Positions 1-5,338 of a DNA stretch of 5,338 nt are shown in pieces. This DNA is from Actinomycetota bacterium (GTDB taxonomy: Bacteria; Actinomycetota; Actinomycetes; S36-B12; UBA5976): NCBI GenBank assembly GCA_026392535.1, contig JAPLBX010000050.1:1-5338 (forward strand). The letters are read 5' to 3'. The notes beneath the pieces are model-generated. The model saw only the letters and a program-made list of their open reading frames with translations. It made no database searches and had not been told where the DNA came from. Numbering within the stretch: the first letter of the stretch is position 1; each line of letters opens with the position of its first letter. Made by a program: the position numbers and the translations under genes.

Positions 1-776
1 AACACCGAAACTATCGCCCAGCGAATTACAAACACCGTCAGGCCAATTCCTAGCCAAATCGAAATCAATCCGCCAGGACTTCCCTGATCTGACATCAGGG
101 ACCAGATATATAGCGGAGTTCCATCGCCATACTGGTCACTAAATGAGAGCAACGGAAGATGCGCGAGAATTCTTGGTAAATTCAAGATCATTGTGAAGCC
201 AAGTGAAATGACAGCGAATTTAATGATGTGTTTAGTAGTTGCATATTTATAGAGCTGAATCACTATTGCTAATGCCACCACCCAGGTCCAACTTCCACTT
301 GCCAAAGCAAACCCAGAAAATACTGCAGCGTGATTTAGTTTGCGTTTATAGAAATAATAGATAGCGGCCGTCGCAAAAGTAATTGCAAATATGTCATTCG
401 AAATAAATAGGGTAAAGGCCCAAAGTGGCATTAATGCAAACGTAACCGCTGCCATTGGTTTATGAGCTGGGAAATTGCTCACCATCAGAATAAGTAATAC
501 AAACGCGCCAGCAATTAATAATTGGAAAAGAACTGTGTGAAGTAAGAAATCGCCTGGGATCTTTGATATCGCCAGCATTAGTGCGTGTGGAATTGGTGCA
601 ATATCTGTCGGCAAGTTCTTGTCTGCGAATTGAACTGGAATATCGGAATAACAAAAACTAGTGAATTGCGAATCTGTGTAGTTCGAATTTCTACACGGGG
701 TGTGCATTAAGAAAGTTAAAAACATCATGAACAGTGCTGACAAAATCACAGCTCGTGTCATCAACACTTTACTCAT
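1..776 (-). CDS. GT87-like (GT-C fold) polyprenyl-phosphate-dependent membrane glycosyltransferase, C-terminus cut by window edge
   Basis: The reading frame stays open from the ATG at 776 to the window edge, giving 258 residues with no stop. The start lies 2 bases after the PBP stop, so translation is probably coupled. The protein is strongly hydrophobic. A signal-anchor-like helix covers residues about 7-24, a polar loop about 26-78 carries CYSDI (residues 42-46), and further hydrophobic segments lie near 80-100, 108-125, 127-142, 150-174, 184-199 and 235-256. Loop 1 with an acidic residue (here D45) is typical of GT-C enzymes, where such an Asp is usually catalytic. GT87 members of actinobacteria transfer mannose from polyprenyl-phospho-mannose to lipids or glycans outside the membrane. 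Position after ponA matches Rv0051 of M. tuberculosis (from memory). C28 and C42 flank the loop and could form a disulfide. Family is fairly sure; acceptor and sugar are unknown. Confidence 0.8.
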   Translation of the reverse strand, partial: MSKVLMTRAVILSALFMMFLTFLMHTPCRNSNYTDSQFTSFCYSDIPVQFADKNLPTDIAPIPHALMLAISKIPGDFLLHTVLFQLLIAGAFVLLILMVSNFPAHKPMAAVTFALMPLWAFTLFISNDIFAITFATAAIYYFYKRKLNHAAVFSGFALASGSWTWVVALAIVIQLYKYATTKHIIKFAVISLGFTMILNLPRILAHLPLLSFSDQYGDGTPLYIWSLMSDQGSPGGLISIWLGIGLTVFVIRWAIVSV

Positions 777-778
777 GT

Positions 779-2794
779 TTAAGGCGTTTCAGTCGCTGTT
801 TCAGTAGGAGTATCGGTTGCGGTTTCAGTAGCTGTATCAGTTGGAGTAGCCGAATCGGTTGGCAAGACTGTGGATGTTGGAGAAGCTGTTGTGGTTGGGA
901 ATTTAACCTTTGGCTCATTCTTCAAAGCTCCATTCATAAATGCAGCGAAGATTCGAGCCGGAAAAGATCCACCGGTTACTGAGCCAAGTCCACCAGTTCC
1001 GTTAAGCGAGATTGGGTTGCCGTTTTCATCTTGCTTACTCATCATGACAGTTGCAGCTATTTGTGGTGTAAAGCCACAGAACCACGCGGACATGTTGTTC
1101 GATGATGTTCCAGTTTTACCAGCAACATCGCGACCATAAACCTGTGCAGCCACGCCAGTTCCTTGCAGGACTACTTGGCGCAGAGCATAAATAGCTGTGC
1201 CAGCAACTTCCGCTGCATATGCATTAGATACTTCTGGCGAACCTTGATAAATCAAACCACCGTTTGGACTTGTTACTTCCTTTAACAACCAGCCCTTTGC
1301 ATGGGTGCCTTCGGCAGCAACAGTTGCATATGCTTCAACTAATTCTGCAGCTGTAGGACTCGACGAACCAAGAACAAAAGTTAGATCGCGGTGCGGATCA
1401 GTAAGCGCAGACGAAATTCCAGATCGATTTGCAATGCTGATTAGGTTTTCGACTCCAACATCATACGTAAGTTGCACATACGCAGTGTTCACAGAGTGAA
1501 TTGTGGCTTGCAGCAAACTTAGTTTCTTAAACTTTTCCCCAGCATAGTTGTTCACTTCATAACCATTGATAACAAGTTTTGGTTTTCCTGGAAGTACGTA
1601 ATCAAGGGAGTAACCATTTTCGATTGCTGCGAGTAAGCCAAACAATTTAAATGTGGAGCCACCCTGGGCTGTTGATTGCGTAACATTGTTGTACGGCTCT
1701 GTTACGTAATCTGGTCCGCCATACATTGCAATAATTTCACCTGTACCTGGGCGTTCAGCAATCAAACCAATTCGCACACCATCAATATTTGTTTTCGGAC
1801 CAACTCTCAGCACTGCTCTTTCAGCAGATTTTTGCGCACGTTTTTCAATTGTTGTAACCACGCGAAGGCCAGCAACACCAAGTGCAGCATCGTCATAGCC
1901 AAGAGTGTTTAGGCGATTAGAAACTTCAGCGAGTATGTATCCCTTAGGTCCGGCTAAACGATTGCCATCCATGCGATCAATATATGAAGGGAATTTAACT
2001 GAAGTACGTGATTTAGAGTCCAGCCATCCGGCATCAACCATTGCATCGAGTGCGGAATTCCAACGTTCTTCCAACCCAACTAAATCAACTTCAGGGGCTA
2101 AACCTTCAGGAGATTTCAAGAGCGCGGCAATAAATGCAGATTCGCCCACATTTAATTCGCTAACTTCCTTACTGAAGTAAGCCTGTGCGGCTGCTTCAAC
2201 ACCATAAGCGCCGCGACCAAAATAGACAGTGTTCAAATAGTTTTCAAAAATCGTATCTTTGTCTGAGCTAGTTTCAAGTTTGATTGATAAAACGAGTTCT
2301 TTTATTTTTCGTGTGATTGAACGCTCTGAAGATAGATACGCATTTTTAACATATTGCTGAGTTATTGTTGAACCACCTTGTTGACTACCGCCAATCAAGT
2401 TGTTGATAACAGCGCGACCAATACCAGTCACACTAAAACCGGAGTGATTGTAAAAATCACGATCTTCAAGGGCCAAAACCGCATGCTGAACGTCAGCCGG
2501 AATTTGAGCTAGGTCAACTTGAACTCGGTTGTATTCGCCAATGCGTCCAATTTCATGTTTGCCATCTGCGTAATAAACAATGGTTGCGTTTGCAAATGAG
2601 ATTTGATTTGGGCTTGGAATCGACGTAATTGAAACTAAGTATGCGAGGGCGAGAGATCCAAAGAGACCAAAAAAGAAAGTAGTGCCTAATACAAGTTTCC
2701 AAGATGGAATCCATTTACGAATTCCCTTGCGATCATCTCGAGGATAATTTATGAAACTAGGCATTGAAATTTTCTTCACGGTAGAACTAAACAC
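779..2794 (-). CDS. ponA: Class A penicillin-binding protein: bifunctional peptidoglycan glycosyltransferase/transpeptidase (PonA type)
   Basis: This enzyme polymerises lipid II into glycan strands and crosslinks the peptides at the outer face of the membrane. The 671-residue protein has a short basic cytoplasmic tail, one membrane anchor (about 34-56), then a GT51 domain (about 75-250). GT51 motifs are ALEDRDFYNH (107-116, catalytic Glu probably E110), QGGSTITQQ (139-147), RKIKE (162-166) and ENYLNTVYFGRGAYG (184-198). The transpeptidase domain (about 340-590) shows all three penicillin-binding motifs: STFK (380-383, nucleophile S380), SVN (434-436) and KTGT (560-563). No PASTA domain follows; the protein ends in a Thr-rich tail (about 634-671). 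The GTG start sits 2 bases after the upstream gene's stop, favouring coupling, but neither it nor the alternatives (GTG at codon 6, ATG at codon 11) has a convincing Shine-Dalgarno sequence. Both active sites look intact. It sits in the middle of a three-gene operon. Confidence 0.97.
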   Translation of the reverse strand: MFSSTVKKISMPSFINYPRDDRKGIRKWIPSWKLVLGTTFFFGLFGSLALAYLVSITSIPSPNQISFANATIVYYADGKHEIGRIGEYNRVQVDLAQIPADVQHAVLALEDRDFYNHSGFSVTGIGRAVINNLIGGSQQGGSTITQQYVKNAYLSSERSITRKIKELVLSIKLETSSDKDTIFENYLNTVYFGRGAYGVEAAAQAYFSKEVSELNVGESAFIAALLKSPEGLAPEVDLVGLEERWNSALDAMVDAGWLDSKSRTSVKFPSYIDRMDGNRLAGPKGYILAEVSNRLNTLGYDDAALGVAGLRVVTTIEKRAQKSAERAVLRVGPKTNIDGVRIGLIAERPGTGEIIAMYGGPDYVTEPYNNVTQSTAQGGSTFKLFGLLAAIENGYSLDYVLPGKPKLVINGYEVNNYAGEKFKKLSLLQATIHSVNTAYVQLTYDVGVENLISIANRSGISSALTDPHRDLTFVLGSSSPTAAELVEAYATVAAEGTHAKGWLLKEVTSPNGGLIYQGSPEVSNAYAAEVAGTAIYALRQVVLQGTGVAAQVYGRDVAGKTGTSSNNMSAWFCGFTPQIAATVMMSKQDENGNPISLNGTGGLGSVTGGSFPARIFAAFMNGALKNEPKVKFPTTTASPTSTVLPTDSATPTDTATETATDTPTETATETP
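782..847 (-). repeat. Phased 12-base tandem repeat encoding T-[P/A]-T-[D/E] units at the PBP C-terminus
   Basis: On the plus strand, GTTTCAGT or one- to two-base variants (GTATCGGT, GTATCAGT) begin at 786, 798, 810, 822 and 834, an exact 12-base period. On the coding strand this gives tetrapeptides TPTD, TATE, TATD, TPTE, TATE and a final TP (residues 650-671). The preceding residues 634-649 are also Thr/Ser/Pro-rich but less regular. The repeat is in frame, so unit gain or loss would lengthen or shorten the tail without breaking the gene. The tail is predicted to be extracytoplasmic and unstructured. Confidence 0.85.
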
Positions 2795-2796
2795 TA

Positions 2797-3294
2797 TTAA
2801 GCAAGGTCTCGTGGTTTACGGGCTGCTTTGCGCGGTTTGCCATCTCCAAGCACATAGGAAACAAGCGCATGGTTCCAGCCACATCCTTGGCAAACTTCAA
2901 TTGTGTAAATACTTAGAAATCCATATTGAGTTGCCATGCGCGGTAAATCGGTCGGTTTCACAATTTTGCCACTGGCATGTCCGAGTTCTACTGAATATAC
3001 GTATGTGAGTTCATTTAGTTCAGTCTTCGTACAAATAGGACATAAGCGTTCGGTGATTTGTCCGTAATATTTTGCAGCCCGAAGTAAATAGGGGTCGGTA
3101 TCGGCGCCATCAAAATTAAACCCAGCAGTCCGGCGTATCTCAAGTATTGCCTCACGGCGAGCAAGCGCATGATCAACCACATGCCGAGGTGCCTTGGCGT
3201 CGGCCACTTCTTCCGGAGTCTCGGGCGCGAGTGGTCCCGAGCTCGTCGACCGTAGGCGAGTGCCCTTAATTGAGGATTGTCTTGAGGTAGCCAT
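2797..3294 (-). CDS. DUF5318 family zinc-ribbon protein (Rv0049-like), function unknown
   Basis: This is a conserved actinobacterial protein of unknown function, recognised by its place before ponA and by its body: VVDHALARREAIL (at about 39-51 with the start used here), PYLLRAAKYYG, then two cysteine pairs, CPIC (85-88) and CQGCGWNH (135-142), which probably bind one zinc. The tail is basic (KPRKAARKPRD). There is no signal peptide or membrane helix, so it should be cytoplasmic. The frame is open up to an ATG at 3369 (190 residues), but that codon lies inside the palindromic operator and has no Shine-Dalgarno. I chose the ATG at 3294 (165 residues), which has AAGG five bases upstream. The conserved domain starts still later, near 3183, so the first roughly 37 residues are a non-conserved, Pro/Ser/Glu-containing and GC-richer extension. 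The stop is 2 bases before the ponA start. Family likely; start uncertain. Confidence 0.82.
   Translation of the reverse strand: MATSRQSSIKGTRLRSTSSGPLAPETPEEVADAKAPRHVVDHALARREAILEIRRTAGFNFDGADTDPYLLRAAKYYGQITERLCPICTKTELNELTYVYSVELGHASGKIVKPTDLPRMATQYGFLSIYTIEVCQGCGWNHALVSYVLGDGKPRKAARKPRDLA
3216..3244 (-). other. GC-rich hairpin within the 5' part of the DUF5318 gene
   Basis: CTCGGG (3220-3225) pairs with CCCGAG (3236-3241) across a 10-base loop, and GAG (3216-3218) pairs with CTC (3242-3244) past one bulged base. It stands in the most GC-rich stretch of the window (about 3180-3275). It lies in the non-conserved N-terminal part of the gene, so it may be RNA structure affecting the operon's 5' end, or only a by-product of base composition. 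No U-run follows, so it is not an intrinsic terminator. Confidence 0.3.
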
Positions 3295-3339
3295 CAGAGC
3301 CTTAAGGGTACGGACTAAATCGGCAGTTCGCTCGTGAAT

Positions 3340-3369
3340 TTGCTTGGGCTGTACTTTTTGATGTATCAT
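3340..3369 (+). promoter_or_regulatory. Putative sigma70-type promoter of padR-ino1
   Basis: TTGCTT (3340-3345) and TATCAT (3364-3369, five of six matches to TATAAT) are separated by 18 bases. Transcription would start near 3376, leaving a leader of about 20 bases with a strong ribosome binding site before the ATG at 3395. The -10 element lies in the left arm of the inverted repeat, the usual arrangement for repression by occlusion. The -35 match is weak, so the assignment is tentative. Confidence 0.5.
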
Positions 3370-3381
3370 TTTGATACATCA
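3359..3381. promoter_or_regulatory. Perfect inverted repeat, likely operator for the PadR regulator
   Basis: The arms TGATGTATCA (3359-3368) and TGATACATCA (3372-3381) are exact reverse complements around TTT. A perfect 10-base dyad between divergent genes, next to a regulator gene and over its -10, is the classic form of an autoregulatory operator. The arms contain ATGT and ACAT, the half-sites known for PadR proteins, but 11 bases apart, whereas the commonly quoted PadR consensus has 8. A further GTATCA lies at 3389-3394. Binding by PadR is inference from position and sequence. Confidence 0.7.
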
Positions 3382-3383
3382 TT

Positions 3384-3389
3384 GGAGGG
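3384..3389 (+). promoter_or_regulatory. Ribosome binding site deciding the padR start
   Basis: GGAGGG ends five bases before the ATG at 3395, a near-ideal Shine-Dalgarno. The same frame can be read from a TTG at 3371, but that codon lies within the operator, has no ribosome binding site, and would add residues before the conserved PadR N-terminus. The ATG at 3395 is therefore the start. Confidence 0.85.
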
Positions 3390-3394
3390 TATCA

Positions 3395-3976
3395 ATGCGC
3401 AAGTCTTCAGCCGTTGAGCTGGCCATTCTTGGACTACTTCAAGAGTGCCCGCTACACGGATATGAGCTTCGCAAGCGACTTTCCACGTTGCTAGGTGCGC
3501 TTAGAGCAATCTCTTATGGGGCGCTCTACCCAGCACTAAAGCAACTTTCAAAAGCTGGATATATCAGTGAGACCGGGAATATCTCGGCTCCAGGTCCAGC
3601 TCTATCCACCAAACGCGCACGAATCACTTACAGCCTGACAGATTCTGGAAAACAGTATTTGGCAGATTTGTTGGCCGACTCTGGCCCAGAAACTTGGGAT
3701 GACGAAGGCTTTGGGGTTCGACTTGCGTTCTTCTCTACAACTGAAAGTGAAGTTCGTCGCCGGATTCTTGAAGGCCGCCGTTCTCGTCTTGCAGAACGTA
3801 GAGCAACACTTCGCGAGAGCGTAGCTGCAACTCGTGAACGTATTGATCGCTACACAATTGAATTACAAAGACATGGTCTAGACGGTGTTGAAAACGAACT
3901 GCGTTGGATTGATGAATTAATCGCAGCTGAAAGTCGCAGTAATACTCAAGTAAAAAATTTGAAGGGAATCTCATGA
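3395..3976 (+). CDS. PadR-family transcriptional regulator
   Basis: This is a DNA-binding winged-helix regulator of 193 residues. The N-terminal domain (about 7-90) has the PadR hallmarks ELAILGLLQ (8-16), PLHGYELRKRL (19-29) and SYGALYPALKQLSKAGYI (40-57), which is the recognition-helix region, followed by the wing, ending in YSLTDSGKQYL (79-89). The C-terminal part (about 105-178) is rich in Arg, Glu and Leu and should form the dimerising helices. The stop overlaps the ino1 start by 4 bases (ATGA), so the two genes are co-transcribed and translationally coupled. Rv0047c next to ino1 in M. tuberculosis is the counterpart by position (from memory). It probably represses its own operon through the inverted repeat 14 bases upstream of its start codon. 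The effector is unknown; PadR proteins commonly respond to small ligands such as phenolics or drugs, but inositol or a lipid precursor is conceivable here. Confidence 0.93.
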   Translation: MRKSSAVELAILGLLQECPLHGYELRKRLSTLLGALRAISYGALYPALKQLSKAGYISETGNISAPGPALSTKRARITYSLTDSGKQYLADLLADSGPETWDDEGFGVRLAFFSTTESEVRRRILEGRRSRLAERRATLRESVAATRERIDRYTIELQRHGLDGVENELRWIDELIAAESRSNTQVKNLKGIS

Positions 3977-5052
3977 GCGAGATTAGAGTGGCAATTGTTG
4001 GTGTCGGTAACTGTGCTGCATCACTTGTCCAAGGTGTTGAGTTCTACAAGAACGCATCGACAAAAGAATCTGTTCCAGGTCTTATGCACGTTGAGTTCGG
4101 CGGATACCACGTTAATAGCGTGAAGTTTGTCGCAGCTTTCGACGTGGATGCGAAGAAGGTTGGATTAGATCTTTCTGAAGCAATCTTGGCGAGCGAAAAC
4201 AACACAATTAAATTGTGCGATGTGCCAAAGTCAGGTGTAACTGTTCAACGCGGTCACACACTCGACGGATTAGGCAAGTACTACCGCTTAACAATTAAAG
4301 AATCAACAGATGCACCAGTTGACATCGTTAAGGCTTTGAACGACAACAAAGTTGATGTTTTGGTTTGCTACTTGCCTGTTGGTTCGGAAGAAGCAGCAAA
4401 GTTCTATGCGCAATGTGCAATCGACGCTGGCGTTGGTTTCGTAAACGCACTTCCCGTTTTCATTGCTGGAACGAAGGAATGGGCAGACAAATTCACTGCT
4501 GCCGGTGTGCCAATTGTTGGCGACGACATCAAATCACAGGTTGGTGCAACTATCACCCACCGTGTTTTAGCTAAGTTGTTCCAAGACCGCGGTGTAATTG
4601 TTGACCGCACCTACCAACTTAACGTTGGTGGAAACATGGACTTTATGAACATGTTGGAACGCGATCGACTTGAATCTAAGAAGATCTCAAAAACCCAGTC
4701 TGTGACTTCACAACTAGATCACGATCTTGGTGAAGGCAATGTTCACATTGGACCTTCTGACTACGTTAAATGGTTAGACGATCGCAAGTGGGCATTTGTT
4801 CGCCTTGAGGGTCGGGCATTCGGAAACGTCCCATTGAACTTGGAATACAAGCTAGAAGTTTGGGATTCACCAAACTCTGCAGGTGTAATCATCGATGCAA
4901 TCCGTGCATGCAAGATCGCACTTGATCGCAAGATCGGTGGACCTATCTTGTCTGCGTCTTCATACTTCATGAAGTCGCCACCGGTTCAATACACCGACGA
5001 TGCAGCAAAACAAGCTGTTGAAGACTTCATCGGCGGAAAAGTTGAACGTTAA
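3973..5052 (+). CDS. ino1: Inositol-1-phosphate synthase (myo-inositol-3-phosphate synthase)
   Basis: The enzyme converts glucose 6-phosphate to inositol 1-phosphate with NAD as a recycled cofactor, the committed step towards phosphatidylinositol lipids and, in many actinobacteria, mannosides and mycothiol. At 359 residues it is the short prokaryotic form, close to the 367 or so of M. tuberculosis Ino1. Visible motifs are the NAD-binding GVGNCAASL (10-18), CYLPVGSEEA (132-141), GDDIKSQVGAT (183-193), LNVGGNMDFMNM (216-227), ERDRLESKKISKTQ (229-242), DSPNSAG (298-304) and YFMKSPP (331-337). D185, K272, D298 and K334 fall 12 positions below the active-site residues D197, K284, D310 and K346 that I recall for the M. 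tuberculosis enzyme, so the active site looks intact. The ATG overlaps the padR stop; GAAGGG (3961-3966) is its ribosome binding site. A terminator follows 14 bases after the stop. It is a cytosolic enzyme, presumably controlled by the PadR regulator. Confidence 0.97.
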   Translation: MSEIRVAIVGVGNCAASLVQGVEFYKNASTKESVPGLMHVEFGGYHVNSVKFVAAFDVDAKKVGLDLSEAILASENNTIKLCDVPKSGVTVQRGHTLDGLGKYYRLTIKESTDAPVDIVKALNDNKVDVLVCYLPVGSEEAAKFYAQCAIDAGVGFVNALPVFIAGTKEWADKFTAAGVPIVGDDIKSQVGATITHRVLAKLFQDRGVIVDRTYQLNVGGNMDFMNMLERDRLESKKISKTQSVTSQLDHDLGEGNVHIGPSDYVKWLDDRKWAFVRLEGRAFGNVPLNLEYKLEVWDSPNSAGVIIDAIRACKIALDRKIGGPILSASSYFMKSPPVQYTDDAAKQAVEDFIGGKVER

Positions 5053-5066
5053 TTAGTTTGAATTAG

Positions 5067-5099
5067 AAAACACCGCAGCCATTGGTTGCGGTGTTTTTT
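5067..5099 (+). terminator. Rho-independent terminator of padR-ino1
   Basis: CACCGCAGCC (5071-5080) pairs with GGTTGCGGTG (5084-5093) across a three-base ATT loop. All ten pairs form, one being a G-U wobble, and the stem can extend through AAAA/TTTT. Six T residues follow (5094-5099). On the minus strand only four T residues follow, so it may also stop transcription from the converging gene, less efficiently. Confidence 0.93.
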
Positions 5100-5130
5100 A
5101 TGTAAAAATTGCGGTTTCCTGGGCTGATTT

Positions 5131-5145
5131 ATTTGCTATGCAAAT
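5131..5145. repeat. Small inverted repeat in the convergent intergenic region
   Basis: ATTTGC and GCAAAT flank TAT. It stands in the A+T-rich gap (5100-5242) between the ino1 terminator and the end of the right-hand gene. I see no credible coding region, RNA gene or second strong terminator in this gap. A stem of six mostly A-T pairs is too weak to assign a role and may be chance. Confidence 0.25.
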
Positions 5146-5242
5146 TTATTGGCTGAGCAGAGTTTTTGTCTGTGAAGTGTAATTTTCTATGAAGAGTTAC
5201 TGGCTGGGAAATGCAAAAGCAACTTCTTAACTTCGTTTCTTG

Positions 5243-5338
5243 CTACTTGTTAATTTCCCACCAAGATTTAAGCTCGATAGTTGCTTCTGCTTCTGACATT
5301 GGGCCTTTATCTAAACGCAATTCCATTAAGAAGTTATA
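5243..5338 (-). CDS. cca: CCA tRNA nucleotidyltransferase, C-terminal end only (5' part beyond window)
   Basis: The frame is open from the right edge to a TAG at 5243-5245 and gives the last 31 residues of a protein. The stretch YNFLMELRLDKGPMSEAEA followed by IELKSWW matches my memory of the C-terminus of actinobacterial CCA-adding enzymes (PcnA/Cca with an HD domain), which end in a pattern like Y-[KR]-[FY]-L-x-E-L-R-L-x-x-G-P-[LM], then a Trp-Trp pair. These enzymes add or repair the CCA end of tRNA. The M. tuberculosis pcnA (Rv3907c) also lies near the replication origin, though not directly beside ino1. It converges on ino1 with a 190-base gap. Only the tail is visible, so the call rests on a short motif. 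Confidence 0.7.
   Translation of the reverse strand, partial: YNFLMELRLDKGPMSEAEATIELKSWWEINK

Noticed and set aside
460..654. Minus-strand open frame of 64 codons
   Set aside because: It overlaps in another frame the GT87-like gene, which is open over the full 776 bases and has clear membrane helices and the CYSDI motif.
734..2180. Several plus-strand open frames of 64-91 codons (e.g. 734-982, 870-1139, 1305-1499, 1676-1912, 1905-2180)
   Set aside because: They lie antisense to the penicillin-binding protein gene, whose domains are continuous and intact. They have odd compositions (Cys/Ser-rich), no ribosome binding sites and no recognisable motifs.
3735..3974. Minus-strand open frame of 79 codons opposite padR
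   Set aside because: It is antisense to a complete PadR coding region with coherent motifs; the peptide resembles nothing I know.
4365..4970. Open frames on both strands within ino1 (4365-4574, 4404-4610, 4761-4970)
   Set aside because: They are out of frame with, or antisense to, a complete inositol-phosphate synthase with an intact active site.
5122..5207. Three copies of GGCTGA/GGCTGG in the ino1-cca gap, considered as a repeat array
   Set aside because: The copies are only six bases with irregular spacing (29 and 51 bases) and no conserved flanks, so chance is the simplest explanation.
5215..5248. AGCAA...TTGCT pairing after the cca stop, considered as its own terminator
   Set aside because: The stem is only five pairs with a loop of about 17 bases and no proper T-run on the minus strand.
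1..5338. Search for CRISPR arrays, insertion sequences, tRNA/rRNA genes, toxin-antitoxin or phage genes
   Set aside because: No spaced direct repeats, terminal inverted repeats with a transposase, cloverleaf sequences or defence-type domains were seen; nearly all of the window is accounted for by housekeeping genes.

Overview
This 5.3-kb window looks like chromosomal DNA from a moderately low-GC actinobacterium. The gene order PadR regulator - inositol-1-phosphate synthase, facing away from a DUF5318 zinc-ribbon gene - class A penicillin-binding protein - GT87-like membrane glycosyltransferase, is recalled from the replication-origin-proximal region of Mycobacterium tuberculosis (Rv0046c-Rv0051). 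The A+T-leaning codon use (TTA, AAA, GAA and ATT common) fits streamlined freshwater Actinobacteria such as the acI/Nanopelagicales group better than mycobacteria or Streptomyces. That lineage call is inference; no marker gene was compared.

Layout. On the minus strand, read right to left from about 3294 to 1, lie a DUF5318 protein, a bifunctional peptidoglycan polymerase (PonA type) and a polytopic GT-C glycosyltransferase cut by the window edge. Gaps of only 2 bases between them indicate one envelope-building operon. On the plus strand, from 3395, lie a PadR-family regulator and ino1, overlapping by 4 bases (ATGA) and closed by a clear Rho-independent terminator at 5067-5099. At the right edge, converging on ino1, is the C-terminal end of a minus-strand gene that looks like the actinobacterial CCA tRNA nucleotidyltransferase.

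Control. Between the two divergent units is a perfect inverted repeat of two 10-base arms around TTT (3359-3381). It covers a good -10 element for padR and is the best candidate for an operator through which PadR regulates itself, ino1 and perhaps the divergent cell-wall operon.

Working together. Ino1 supplies inositol phosphate for phosphatidylinositol-type lipids. The PBP and the GT87-like enzyme act at the outer face of the membrane. One regulator placed between them could link inositol lipid supply to wall synthesis. The PBP ends in a Thr-rich tail encoded by a phased 12-base repeat, a possible glycosylation target and the most unusual protein feature here. No mobile element, CRISPR array, rRNA or tRNA was seen. 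Most of the window is a conserved housekeeping region and not a new system.
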